Shown here: piece by piece, positions 29,670 to 38,798 of the stretch
How the letters are laid out: each line of letters opens with the position of its first letter
Numbering within the stretch: position 1 is the stretch's first letter
Origin: Lysinibacillus fusiformis
Lineage (GTDB): Bacteria > Bacillota > Bacilli > Bacillales_A > Planococcaceae
Direction: 5' to 3'
Length of the DNA stretch: 64,000 bases
NCBI RefSeq assembly: GCF_003049525.1
Contig: NZ_PYWL01000001.1
Location: 248,001 to 312,000 of the forward strand
Made by a program: the position numbers and the translations under genes
The notes under the pieces: generated by a model
The model's database searches: none
The model's input: only the letters and a program-made list of their open reading frames with translations
Told to the model about the DNA's origin: nothing

Positions 29670-31715
29670 TTAATCGAAGCGCTCCCCTTGCAAAACGCCA
29701 GAATTTTCTAACATTTCTCTCAAGTACCGATAGTCGTCACCATGCCAAAAATCATCGGTTTCAAGCATCGTAGTAGCATCCTTTCGAGCAGTCTCAAGAA
29801 TCCGGTAATCATGTACTAAATCAGCTACTTTGAAATCTGGTAGACCACTTTGCTTACGTCCAAAGAAATCCCCTGGTCCTCGCAACTCTAAGTCTTTCTC
29901 AGCTAAGCGGAAACCATCATTTGTTTCTGTCATAGACTGCATCCTCTCTTTCCCCTCGTCAGACTTAGGATCAGCCAGTAAAATACAATAGGATTGATGT
30001 TCACCTCGTCCAACACGCCCTCGTAGCTGGTGCAATTGTGCTAAACCAAAGCGTTCAGCGTCATAGACAATCATAAATGTAGCATTCGGTACATTCACCC
30101 CTACTTCAACGACTGTCGTAGAAACTAAAACCTGTATGGACCCATCACTAAAAGCACGCATAACAGCATCCTTCTCATCTGCAGATAAACGTCCATGCAT
30201 TAGACCAACTTGATAGCGGCCTGTAAAATAAGTTGCTAGCTGTTCATAGATTTCAACTGCATTTTGAACATCCAGTTTATCTGATTCCTCAATAAGAGGA
30301 CAAATGGCATAGGCCTGCCTTCCAGCGGCTAGCTCTCCTTCTAGTTTTGATATAACCGATCCGAATTGTTCTTTTTTCATCCAATGGGTTTCAATCTGCT
30401 TACGCCCTGCCGGCATTTCATCAATTATCGACACATCCATTTCTCCAAACGCTGTAATGGCAAGTGTTCTGGGAATTGGAGTGGCTGTCATAAAGAGCAC
30501 ATCCGGGTTTTCCCCTTTATCTCTCAATATGCGACGTTGTTCAACACCAAAACGATGTTGTTCATCGGTAATAACAAAACCTAGATTTTTAAAAATAACA
30601 TCAGGTTGGATTAAGGCATGTGTACCAATTACAATATCGAGCTCTCCATTTGCCAAATCTGCAAGTATAACACGGCGCTCCTTCGTTTTGGTTGAACCAG
30701 ATAATAAAGCCACACGAACGCCAAATGGTTGGAACCATTCTAGCAAGTTCTCCAAGTGTTGCTCTGCTAAAATTTCTGTTGGTGCCATTAACGCACCTTG
30801 ATAACCTGCTGAAACTGCAGCGTATAGGCCTATAGCTGCCACCACGGTTTTCCCCGAACCTACATCACCTTGTAATAAGCGATTCATTCGATGTGGCTCC
30901 TTCAAATCTTTACAAATTTCATTGACAACACGTTTTTGAGCATTGGTTAATTCGTATGGTAATGCCGCGATAAATTCACGTAGCATATGCACATCATATT
31001 GAATGACAGTTCCTTGTTCATTTTCCTTCCGTACCTTACGTAACGCCTGCATACGTAGTTGAAAATTTAATAGCTCTTCATAAGCAAAACGTCTTCTCGC
31101 TTGTTTAGCATGTTGTGCATCTAGCGGAAAATGAATACCCTCCAAGCCTTCCTGTATAGGCACAAGCTTATAGGAATCCTGCAAATCTTGTGGAATTGCA
31201 TCAGGCAAATTAGCACCATAATCGTCCAATACTTGTCTCATATATTTTCGAAATCTTTTTTGTTGAATCAAACCTTTCAGACTGTAGACAGGCTCAAAGT
31301 CTACTTGATCCGTTTTAGGACCAAATATAACAGAAGTGCCATTGATTACTTGTCTACCACGATCCCATTTACCAGTCACCGTAATAATAGAACCAGGTAC
31401 AAGCTTTTGCTTTAAATAGCCCTGATTGAAAAATACGACTTTCACTAAATGTCTTCCTGCTAAAACGGTTACTTGGAGTCTTGATTTATTGCGACCTAAA
31501 AATAAAACCGTAGGCTCCCGCTCCACCTTACACTCAACTGTAACCCGTTCGTTATGTGGTGTTTGCGCTAAATCTTTTAAACGAAAATCTTCATGTCGAT
31601 GTGGGAACGTCCATAATAAATCAGCTATTGTATTGATTCCTAGTGATTCAAGATGTGCTGCTGTTTCTTTCCCGACGCCTTTTAATTCATTGACGGGTCC
31701 ATATAATTCAGTCAT
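29670..31715 (-). CDS. recG: RecG, branch-migrating DNA helicase
   Basis: Remodels stalled replication forks and Holliday junctions. The 681 residues from MTELYGPVNELKGVG match the usual length. The N-terminal wedge (OB-fold) domain spans about 60-150. The helicase core has Walker A QGDVGSGKTVVA near 285, DEQH box ITDEQHRFG near 385, TATPIPRTLA near 415, and the C-terminal motif QLRGRVGRGEHQSYC near 580. I place the start at 31715 because GGGAG lies about 10 bases upstream; a TTG at 31823 would lie inside the terminator of the next gene. Confidence 0.96.
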   Translation of the reverse strand: MTELYGPVNELKGVGKETAAHLESLGINTIADLLWTFPHRHEDFRLKDLAQTPHNERVTVECKVEREPTVLFLGRNKSRLQVTVLAGRHLVKVVFFNQGYLKQKLVPGSIITVTGKWDRGRQVINGTSVIFGPKTDQVDFEPVYSLKGLIQQKRFRKYMRQVLDDYGANLPDAIPQDLQDSYKLVPIQEGLEGIHFPLDAQHAKQARRRFAYEELLNFQLRMQALRKVRKENEQGTVIQYDVHMLREFIAALPYELTNAQKRVVNEICKDLKEPHRMNRLLQGDVGSGKTVVAAIGLYAAVSAGYQGALMAPTEILAEQHLENLLEWFQPFGVRVALLSGSTKTKERRVILADLANGELDIVIGTHALIQPDVIFKNLGFVITDEQHRFGVEQRRILRDKGENPDVLFMTATPIPRTLAITAFGEMDVSIIDEMPAGRKQIETHWMKKEQFGSVISKLEGELAAGRQAYAICPLIEESDKLDVQNAVEIYEQLATYFTGRYQVGLMHGRLSADEKDAVMRAFSDGSIQVLVSTTVVEVGVNVPNATFMIVYDAERFGLAQLHQLRGRVGRGEHQSYCILLADPKSDEGKERMQSMTETNDGFRLAEKDLELRGPGDFFGRKQSGLPDFKVADLVHDYRILETARKDATTMLETDDFWHGDDYRYLREMLENSGVLQGERFD

Positions 31716-31807
31716 CTTATCCCACACTCCCTTCATTGCTTGTTTATGTAGTGTTATAGCCTCTCTCTCTAATGTACCATAATTTTTTTCCCTAACCCTA
31801 CACATAA

Positions 31808-31837
31808 GCAAAAACCCTACCAATGAATGATAGGGTT
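31808..31837 (-). terminator. Rho-independent terminator ending island 1
   Basis: 7-bp stem AACCCTA/TAGGGTT (31813-31819 with 31831-31837), followed on the minus strand by TTTTTGCTT, 10 bases past the epimerase stop. Confidence 0.8.
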
Positions 31838-31847
31838 AAATTTTTGA

Positions 31848-32951
31848 TTATTTAATTTCACAAGAGAAACATGTAATTTCTTTCACATATTGCTCATCAA
31901 CTTCTATACCTAATCCAGCTTTATGGCTTAACTGCAGGATGTCTTTATAGTATGTAACATTTGCCACATCTTTTACAAACATTAAAGGCCCAACCATCTC
32001 GTTTGTATGGATAATAGACTTACTGATCGCTAGGTGCGCTCCAGCCATTGTTCCGATTGCTGATTCCACCATAGAGCCTACTTGACAAGGCATCTCTGCA
32101 GCCTCAGCCAGACTTGCAAGAGCTAGAGCTGGATATATTCCACCTGATTTCATTAATTTTATATTTAGCATATCCGCAGCACGCATTTCTATGACATCGA
32201 CTAAATCATAAATATTATGAACACCCTCGTCTACCATAATACTACAAGGTGAAAGGGCTCTGATTTCTTTTAACGCTCTTAAATCATGTGCTTTTACAGG
32301 TTGCTCGTACCAGTCTACATGACAAGCTGTAGTTTCTCTTATTACTTTTAGTGTCTCCATCCTATTCCAGCCTTGATTGGCATCTACCCGCAGTTGCACC
32401 TCGTCACCTATTGCTTCTCTTACCGCACGAATACGAGCAATATCTGATTCAGCATTTGTACCAACCTTAATTTTAATATTACGGAAGCCCGATTTTACAA
32501 ATTCACTTGCATCTTTAGCCATTTCCTCAGGACTCTTAATACTAATCACTCTTGGCACCTGTAATTCCTCATGTGCTTTTCCACCAATTAATTGATAAAC
32601 AGGTTGTCCAGTCATTTTTCCCATCAAATCATAGAGCGCAATGTCCAATGCTGCTTTTGCTGAAGGGACTCCATCAATTTTTTCATTAAACTTTTTATGA
32701 ATACGCTCTACAGCAAATGGATCTTCATTAATCAATAATGGGGCTAATTCATGTTTAATAACATGATACGTACTCTCCCAAGTTTCACCAGTCACATTTT
32801 GATCAGGCACAGCTTCGCCCCAGCCAACTACACCCTCATCCGTCTCTATTCTGGTAAGAATAGTTGGCATATCATCTAAATGAACATACGAAATAACGAA
32901 TGGTTCCTTTAATTGTAAACGTGCTGCAAACACTTCAATCTTTTTTATCAC
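31848..32951 (-). CDS. Enolase-superfamily epimerase/racemase (dipeptide epimerase-like)
   Basis: A 367-residue muconate-lactonizing subgroup protein. It keeps the catalytic set: KIK Lys pair at 160/162, metal ligands Asp190 (RVDANQGW), Glu216 (YEQP) and Asp241 (VDEG), and Lys in NIKLMKSGG at 265-268. Members racemise or epimerise alpha-carbons, e.g. L-Ala-D/L-Glu epimerase (YkfB) or N-succinyl amino acid racemase. The C-terminal DxD motif of true Ala-Glu epimerases is not seen; the matching segment reads NEMVGPLM. Substrate is therefore open. It is the last gene of a LysR-transporter-amidohydrolase-epimerase set inserted between recG and sdaAA. Confidence 0.8.
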   Translation of the reverse strand: MIKKIEVFAARLQLKEPFVISYVHLDDMPTILTRIETDEGVVGWGEAVPDQNVTGETWESTYHVIKHELAPLLINEDPFAVERIHKKFNEKIDGVPSAKAALDIALYDLMGKMTGQPVYQLIGGKAHEELQVPRVISIKSPEEMAKDASEFVKSGFRNIKIKVGTNAESDIARIRAVREAIGDEVQLRVDANQGWNRMETLKVIRETTACHVDWYEQPVKAHDLRALKEIRALSPCSIMVDEGVHNIYDLVDVIEMRAADMLNIKLMKSGGIYPALALASLAEAAEMPCQVGSMVESAIGTMAGAHLAISKSIIHTNEMVGPLMFVKDVANVTYYKDILQLSHKAGLGIEVDEQYVKEITCFSCEIK

Positions 32952-32984
32952 GACGTATAACTCCTTTTTGTATAAATAGTCTAA

Positions 32985-34136
32985 TTATTTATGTTGCAAG
33001 ATAATGTTTATAAATAGTTGAATAGCATTAGGGAAAACATCTTCATCTACATCAAATCGTGGATGATGATGTGGATATTGGCTTTTTTCACCACCCATAC
33101 CTACAAAAACAAATGCTCCAGGCTTATGTTGTAAATAATAAGAAAAATCTTCTCCACCCATGACTGGTTCGACTACTTTAAATGCGGTATCTCCAAATTG
33201 TTCCCGTACAATCGATTCAATATTTCGTGATTGTGTCGGATCATTTATGAGCGGAGGTGTTCCTAAAATAAAATCGATTTTTCCCTCTGCTCCAAATGCT
33301 CGACAAATTCCTTCTGTTAAACTTACCATTTTCGTTTTAATGATTTTTATAGTGTTCGGTGTCAAAGCTCTGATCGTTCCAGTTAATTTTGCCGTATCAG
33401 GAATAATATTATAAGTGGTTCCAGCTTGAATATTACCTACTGTAATGACACCCGCATCAATAGGATTGACATTTCTACTTATAATACTTTGAAAAGCTTG
33501 CATTAAATGGCTCGCTATATAAATAGGATCAATTGTTTCATGTGGCATTGATCCATGGCCACCATATCCTTGAATTATAATTTCAAAATCATCAATAGAA
33601 GCCATCATTGGTCCATGTGTTAGACCAATCATCCCTTTCTCTAAACCTTGCCATAAGTGAATGCCAAAAATAGCCTCTACATCTTCCAACACACCTTTTT
33701 GAATTAATAAATCAGCTCCACTTGGGGTGATTTCCTCTGCCGATTGAAATATAAACTTGATATTCGGCTCGATTTTCTCTCTATTTAAGCTTATCCATGC
33801 AGCAACTGCTAATAAAATCGCAGTATGACCATCATGGCCACACATATGAGCAACACCTTGCTTGTGAGAAATATATGGTTTGTCTCCCTCTTCTTCTATA
33901 GGTAATGCATCTATATCGGCACGTAATGCAATAGTTTTTGTTCCCTTTGTCCCTTTTATAAATGCCACTACACCTGGAGGTTCGTAATCTAGAATTTCTA
34001 TGTCTAACTCCTCTAGTCTTTGGCGAATAAACTCACTTGTTTCGTATTCCTGACCAGAAAGCTCTGGATATTGGTGCAGATGACGGCGATCCTCTATTGC
34101 CTTTTCTGCTAATCTTTTTATATTCATTATTTCCAT
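32985..34136 (-). CDS. M20-family amidohydrolase (N-acyl-amino acid/hippurate hydrolase-like)
   Basis: A 383-residue zinc- or manganese-dependent amidohydrolase of the M20D group, which releases amino acids from N-acyl or peptide-like conjugates. Metal ligands are visible: MCGHDGHT (Cys99, His101), FQSAEE (Glu134/135), IHLW (His160), and a C-terminal His in VMGGEDFSYYL context. The dimerisation lid lies at about 185-300. AAAGGAG is 7 bases before the ATG at 34136. It lies 12 bases after the transporter gene, so the two are coupled. The specific acyl group is unknown. Confidence 0.85.
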   Translation of the reverse strand: MEIMNIKRLAEKAIEDRRHLHQYPELSGQEYETSEFIRQRLEELDIEILDYEPPGVVAFIKGTKGTKTIALRADIDALPIEEEGDKPYISHKQGVAHMCGHDGHTAILLAVAAWISLNREKIEPNIKFIFQSAEEITPSGADLLIQKGVLEDVEAIFGIHLWQGLEKGMIGLTHGPMMASIDDFEIIIQGYGGHGSMPHETIDPIYIASHLMQAFQSIISRNVNPIDAGVITVGNIQAGTTYNIIPDTAKLTGTIRALTPNTIKIIKTKMVSLTEGICRAFGAEGKIDFILGTPPLINDPTQSRNIESIVREQFGDTAFKVVEPVMGGEDFSYYLQHKPGAFVFVGMGGEKSQYPHHHPRFDVDEDVFPNAIQLFINIILQHK

Positions 34137-34148
34137 TGTTAAACTCCT

Positions 34149-35552
34149 TTAGAAAGGTCCGTATTGTATGACTTGTGCAATAATAAGCGATATTACAGCA
34201 ACTGTTACTTGAATAAGCATAAACGGAAAAATCCATTTTATCCATTTACCCCAAGGAATACCCGCAATTGATAATCCCGCCATTAAAAAACCTACAGTTG
34301 GGAAAATAATATTCGACATACCATCTCCAAATTGATAGGCAAGTACTGCTGTTTGTCTTGTAACGCCAATCATATCTGATAAAGGCGCCATAATCGGCAT
34401 TGTTAAGGCAGCCTGTCCACTTCCTGATGGTACTAAAAAATTTAAAAATAACTGGAAGATAAACATCCCTACTGCATTTAGTACAGGTGGAACTGAATCA
34501 AGCAATACAGACGTGTAAAATAGGATTGTATCAATCAATCCTGAGTTATTGAAAATCACTAAAATAGACTGTGCTAATCCAATGATAAGAGCGCCACCAA
34601 CTAAATCACCTGCACCCTTCATAAATGAATTAGCAATATGCGAAGGTGATAGTTTGCCAATAAGTCCCATTAAAATACCAAACAATAAAAATAAACCGGC
34701 TATTTCGGTAATGTACCAACCTAGTTTTACAACCCCGTACATCAATACGATAAAATTCAAAAGAAATGTAGCCATAACAAGCTTATGTCTTATTTCCATT
34801 TTCGAATTCGCCTGTACAATACCACCTTCATTATTAAGAAAATTTCCATAAAAGCCAATTTTAGGATTATTTTTCACTTTTCTTGCATAGCGATAAACAT
34901 ATATTGTTGCTACTGTGTATAAGACAATAAATATTACAATTCGAAAAGCAATTCCTGAAAATAATGGCAAGCCCGCAATTTCTTGCGCTATTCCTACTGT
35001 AAACGGATTCATAACAGCTGCCGAAAATCCTACAGATGCACCTAGAATAACGATAGCAAAACCCGTAATTGCATCAAAACCTAGGGCAACAGCAAGCGGT
35101 GCAAGAATCCCTACATACACAATCGTTTCATCAGACATCCCCATTAATGACCCAGCACAGGCGAAAAACAACATCAATACTGGTATTATTAACATTTCAC
35201 GTTTAGCCATTTTTACAGATAGCATGGCGATAAAGGATTCCAATGCCCCTGTGGCTGATAGTATTCCAAAGGTACCTCCTACAATCAATACGAAGAAAAT
35301 AATACTTGCTCCTTGCATCATGCCAGAATGTACGCTGCTAAAAATATCTAAAAATCCAATAGGGTTCATATCTGTAAAACTAAATGTTCCTGGTTGAATT
35401 ACTTGACGTCCATTAACTTCTTCTCGTTGAAATGAACCAGCTGGGATAAAATACGTTAAAATGGATGATACAACAATAAGGCAAAAGATTAACACATAAA
35501 CATTAATTCCTTTTGGTTGCTCTATTTCTTTATTAGCTATAAATTTACTCAT
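34149..35552 (-). CDS. YfcC/DcuC-type membrane transporter
   Basis: A 467-residue integral membrane protein with about 12 hydrophobic segments, starting with VYVLIFCLIVVSSILTYFI near residue 20. It resembles the YfcC family of the ion-transporter clan that includes C4-dicarboxylate carriers; the repeated motif PSGSGQAALTMPIMAPL near 375 and PFTVGIAQEIAGLP near 185 are typical. Substrate cannot be read from sequence. Its position 12 bases before an amidohydrolase suggests it imports that enzyme's substrate (an acylated amino acid or small peptide). Two LysR-type candidate elements lie upstream. Confidence 0.8.
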   Translation of the reverse strand: MSKFIANKEIEQPKGINVYVLIFCLIVVSSILTYFIPAGSFQREEVNGRQVIQPGTFSFTDMNPIGFLDIFSSVHSGMMQGASIIFFVLIVGGTFGILSATGALESFIAMLSVKMAKREMLIIPVLMLFFACAGSLMGMSDETIVYVGILAPLAVALGFDAITGFAIVILGASVGFSAAVMNPFTVGIAQEIAGLPLFSGIAFRIVIFIVLYTVATIYVYRYARKVKNNPKIGFYGNFLNNEGGIVQANSKMEIRHKLVMATFLLNFIVLMYGVVKLGWYITEIAGLFLLFGILMGLIGKLSPSHIANSFMKGAGDLVGGALIIGLAQSILVIFNNSGLIDTILFYTSVLLDSVPPVLNAVGMFIFQLFLNFLVPSGSGQAALTMPIMAPLSDMIGVTRQTAVLAYQFGDGMSNIIFPTVGFLMAGLSIAGIPWGKWIKWIFPFMLIQVTVAVISLIIAQVIQYGPF

Positions 35553-35704
35553 CCGTCATCCTCCTTAGTTGAATCATTGATCAAAAACAAATTTTTATTA
35601 CCACTATCAATGCATATCGCATCTCTCCAACATAAAAAGCCATCCCCTTTTTTTGAAATTTCCGTCTTCTTCATTGTAATTGATTAAAAAAAAAATAAAA
35701 AATT

Positions 35705-35719
35705 ACTATTTCGAATAGT
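35705..35719. promoter_or_regulatory. Dyad ahead of the transporter gene, possible LysR-regulator site
   Basis: Perfect inverted repeat ACTATT-TCG-AATAGT in the 286-base AT-rich gap between the lysR gene and the transporter. Its size and position (about 150 bases before the start codon) suit a LysR-type recognition site. No experimental motif is known to me for this regulator. The rest of 35553-35838 holds no gene. Confidence 0.4.
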
Positions 35720-35838
35720 TACTATTGATAAATTTACATATAAATTCATCGGGATACATCAAAAAAATTACAAATAAAAAGAACATTACATTCCTGCGAT
35801 TTCACCAGGCTGCAACATTCTTTTCATATACAAACCAT

Positions 35839-36699
35839 TTAAATTGTTTTCCATGTATCTTTAACTAAATCAATAAAAGTACTTACATTACTAAATGTTT
35901 TAGCATTTTGAGGAAAGATTAAATAAGTAGGTAACTTTTTAGGAAATCGGTAAAGAACTTGAAGACTCCCTTTGCTTACCTCTTTTTGAATAATAATATC
36001 ACTCAGCAAGGCTAGACCTACTTGTTCCATTACTGCTCGCTTAATTGCTTCCTCGCTTCCAAATTCCACTATCGTTTGGGGCTTACACTGAATTTCTTGA
36101 AGGCAACTGACAATACAGTCATCCATACCATAGGTTATAAAGGGATAATCATCGAATATTTCCTGCACAGTACGATCCTTTATAATAAGCGGATTTCCAA
36201 CCAATACCAAATCCTCTTCCTCCAATAAAATCCCCTCTACACCAGCGTAACTAGGGTATCCAGCTATAAAACCTATATCTGCTTGATTTGAACTCACAAG
36301 TTTGGCTGTTTCTTTACTATTGGCACAAAGAAGTTTTAGGTTTACCTGAGGGTACTGTTTTAAAAACGAGCCAATAATATGGGATAAATAATAGCCACAA
36401 TAAAATTCTGGTGCAGCGATTGTCAAATGGCCAAATGGCTTTTCAAAATTCTTCAAATCCTGTTCCATTTCTTCAATAATCCCAAATAATTGATCTGTAT
36501 GTTCCTTTACTATTTTTCCTACTTGAGAAAGAAACATTTTCTTGCCTATTCGATTAATTAAGATATGCCCTAATTCTTCTTCTAACGCTTTAATCTGTTG
36601 GCTAATTGTAGGCTGGCTATAATTTAAAATTTGAGCCGCTTTTGTAAAGTTGAGGTAAGTTGAAACAACATGAAACGTTTTCAAATTACGTAAATCCAT
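35839..36699 (-). CDS. LysR-family transcriptional regulator
   Basis: A 286-residue regulator with the N-terminal winged helix-turn-helix (LNFTKAAQILNYSQPTISQQ, about residues 16-35) and a periplasmic-binding-like effector domain from about residue 90 (HLTIAAPEFYCGYYL). It is on the same strand as, and 286 bases upstream of, the transporter-amidohydrolase-epimerase genes, so it is their likely regulator. Most LysR proteins activate neighbours in response to a pathway metabolite; the metabolite here is unknown. Confidence 0.88.
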   Translation of the reverse strand: MDLRNLKTFHVVSTYLNFTKAAQILNYSQPTISQQIKALEEELGHILINRIGKKMFLSQVGKIVKEHTDQLFGIIEEMEQDLKNFEKPFGHLTIAAPEFYCGYYLSHIIGSFLKQYPQVNLKLLCANSKETAKLVSSNQADIGFIAGYPSYAGVEGILLEEEDLVLVGNPLIIKDRTVQEIFDDYPFITYGMDDCIVSCLQEIQCKPQTIVEFGSEEAIKRAVMEQVGLALLSDIIIQKEVSKGSLQVLYRFPKKLPTYLIFPQNAKTFSNVSTFIDLVKDTWKTI

Positions 36700-36818
36700 C
36701 TCTATTCACATCCTGCTATAAATTAAGATAAATATTTTTTCCTTATTAAAATTTAATTATACTTAAATCGACTATGTACGTAAGAGGGTTTTTCTTTTTA
36801 TTAAGATATCAATCAACA

Positions 36819-36850
36819 TAAAAACATGCTACCTATTCAGATAGCATGTT
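36819..36850 (-). terminator. Rho-independent terminator downstream of sdaAA
   Basis: 9-bp stem AACATGCTA/TAGCATGTT (36823-36831 with 36842-36850), 10-base loop, then TTTTATG on the minus strand. Confidence 0.85.
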
Positions 36851-36859
36851 TCTTCATTT

Positions 36860-37768
36860 TTATTGAATTGCCTTAATACTTTGTAATCCACCATTTTCGA
36901 GAATGGCTTTACTAATTGCCTTACCTGTTGGCGTTGCTGCTAAACCACCGCGTGCCGTCTCTTTCAGGTTTGGACTCATAGATTGTCCTATGCGATACAT
37001 CGCTCCAATTACTTCATCACATGGAATTCGGCTTGTCACACCTGCAAGCGCCATATCTGCTGCTACAAGAGAGTTAGCAGCGCCCATAGCATTCCGTTTA
37101 ACACATGGTACTTCCACTAAGCCTGCTACTGGATCACAAACAAGGCCAAGCATATTTTTTAACGTAATCGCAAATGCTTCTGAACATTGTTGCGGTGTTC
37201 CACCAGCCATCTCAACGATAGCTGCCGCTGCCATACCTGCCGCTGAACCAACCTCTGCTTGGCAGCCACCTTCAGCACCTGAGATGGAAGCATTATTAGC
37301 CACAACAAAGCCAAATGCACCTGATGTAAATAAATAACGAATCATTTGCTCACGAGTTGGATTTAATTTATTTTTTACCGCAAAAAGTGTTCCAGGTACA
37401 ACCCCAGCTGAACCTGCTGTTGGCGTTGCACAAATTGTTCCCATTGCTGCATTGACTTCATTGGTTGCAACCGCTTTACTTACTGCATCTAATAATAAAT
37501 CACCTGATAGTGATTTTCCTTGTGCAATGTAATTTTGAAGTAATACGGCGTCCCCACCTGTTAAACCTGTAACAGATTGTACACCTTGTAAGCCGCGTTC
37601 TACCGCTTCTTCCATCACCGTTAGGTTTCGATCCATTTGTTGAATGATTTCTTCTCGTGTTCTGCCAGTTATCAACATTTCCTGTTCAATCATAATTTCT
37701 GATATTAATTTATCTTCCTGTTCTGCTCGTTCCACAAGCTCGCGAACATTATGAAATAAAACGTCCAT
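36860..37768 (-). CDS. sdaAA: L-serine dehydratase, alpha subunit
   Basis: Catalytic subunit of the two-subunit iron-sulfur L-serine deaminase, converting serine to pyruvate and ammonia. The 302-residue protein has the Cys ligands of the 4Fe-4S cluster in GTICATPTAGSAG, GLVCDPVAGLVEVPCVKRN (two Cys). The segment SGAEGGCQAEVGSA is also conserved. It lies 14 bases after sdaAB. In B. subtilis the next gene is recG; here island 1 intervenes. Confidence 0.96.
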   Translation of the reverse strand: MDVLFHNVRELVERAEQEDKLISEIMIEQEMLITGRTREEIIQQMDRNLTVMEEAVERGLQGVQSVTGLTGGDAVLLQNYIAQGKSLSGDLLLDAVSKAVATNEVNAAMGTICATPTAGSAGVVPGTLFAVKNKLNPTREQMIRYLFTSGAFGFVVANNASISGAEGGCQAEVGSAAGMAAAAIVEMAGGTPQQCSEAFAITLKNMLGLVCDPVAGLVEVPCVKRNAMGAANSLVAADMALAGVTSRIPCDEVIGAMYRIGQSMSPNLKETARGGLAATPTGKAISKAILENGGLQSIKAIQ

Positions 37769-37782
37769 CTTGGGACACCCCC

Positions 37783-38445
37783 TTAGTTATTAATCTTTGA
37801 TACTTTTGTAATATATGGGATTAATGAAATCTGCTGTAGTACTTTGTCTTCTATATTTTGATCGACTTCAATAACCATTAAAGCCGTTAAACCTCGTTCT
37901 ATACGTGATACTTCCATATGTCCAATATTAACTTCGTGCATCGCTAAGCAATTGGCTACGTTCGCTATGCAGCCAGCACGGTCATCATGTACGACAAGAA
38001 TCGCTGGCATGCCACCTGTTAAACGCAATTTAAAGCCATTTACTTCACTTACTTCTATTTTACCGCCACCAATAGAAATACCGACGACAGACATTTCTCC
38101 TTCATCGTCTCCAATAACTAGACGTGCCGTATTTGGATGCTCCGTATTAGCTGTTTCTGGAATAAATTCATATTCCAACCCTGCTTTTTCTGCATCTTCA
38201 AATGCCGTTTTAATACGATCATCAAATGTATCGTAGTTCAATAAGCCCCCAATGATTGCAACATCTGTCCCATGCCCTCTATACGTTTCTGCGAACGAAC
38301 CATATAAATGAATTTTCGCCCATTTAGGTTGTCTACCAAATAAATCCCTTGCAACTCGTCCGATACGAGCTGCCCCTGCCGTATGAGAGGAGGAAGGCCC
38401 AATCATGACTGGCCCAATAATATCAAAAACCGAAGTAAATTTCAT
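37783..38445 (-). CDS. sdaAB: L-serine dehydratase, beta subunit
   Basis: Regulatory subunit with an N-terminal SDH beta domain (SVFDIIGPVMIGPSSSHTAGA) and a C-terminal ACT domain from about residue 147 (AILVVHDDRAGCIANVANCL), which senses amino acid. The 220-residue length is usual. A CodY-box-like site (38539-38553) lies about 100 bases upstream, consistent with amino-acid-dependent control. Confidence 0.96.
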   Translation of the reverse strand: MKFTSVFDIIGPVMIGPSSSHTAGAARIGRVARDLFGRQPKWAKIHLYGSFAETYRGHGTDVAIIGGLLNYDTFDDRIKTAFEDAEKAGLEYEFIPETANTEHPNTARLVIGDDEGEMSVVGISIGGGKIEVSEVNGFKLRLTGGMPAILVVHDDRAGCIANVANCLAMHEVNIGHMEVSRIERGLTALMVIEVDQNIEDKVLQQISLIPYITKVSKINN

Positions 38446-38538
38446 ACAAACACCCCTCTATTCTATTCCTATAATAATATTTATATTTACTTATATCATG
38501 CTTGATAGTTACCACAAAAGTAAAGTATTTAATTTGTC

Positions 38539-38553
38539 AGCTTTCAGAAAATT
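38539..38553. promoter_or_regulatory. CodY-box-like sequence upstream of sdaAB
   Basis: AGCTTTCAGAAAATT matches the CodY consensus AATTTTCWGAAAATT at 13 of 15 positions. A weak -35/-10 pair (TTGTGG, 16 bases, TATAAG) lies between it and sdaAB. The 38446-38736 gap otherwise contains only the hairpin at 38665-38699. Confidence 0.5.
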
Positions 38554-38664
38554 ACCACTACTATAATTTGTAGCCAATCGTGATATGTTTTACATTGTCC
38601 ATACCCTGTGCACACATAATGAAAATCATTGATATTCCAATATTTCCAATTTTTTATATCCTCT

Positions 38665-38699
38665 ACATACGTACATTCAACTATGAATAGTACGTATGT
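38665..38699. repeat. Long near-perfect inverted repeat upstream of sdaAB
   Basis: Arms ACATACGTAC and GTACGTATGT (38665-38674, 38690-38699) enclose a second inverted repeat ATTCA/TGAAT. Together they form a 15-bp stem with one bulged A and loop ACTA. There is no U-tract on either strand, so it is not a terminator; fakA's own terminator is 40 bases away. Confidence 0.75.
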
Positions 38700-38736
38700 T
38701 TCCGACTAAATATAGATAATACTCTCTTTGTAGCAT

Positions 38737-38770
38737 AAACAAAAGCAGTACACATTTTGTGCACTGCTTT
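38737..38770 (-). terminator. Rho-independent terminator downstream of fakA
   Basis: 13-bp stem AAAGCAGTGCACA/TGTGTACTGCTTT (one G-U), followed on the minus strand by TTTTGTTTAT; 28 bases past the fakA stop. Confidence 0.88.
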
Positions 38771-38798
38771 CTTTACGGAATAGCAAAGTAGCATGTAA

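Noticed and set aside
31716..31823. Longer recG N-terminus from a TTG
   Set aside because: The start would lie in the terminator of the epimerase gene and add 36 unconserved residues.
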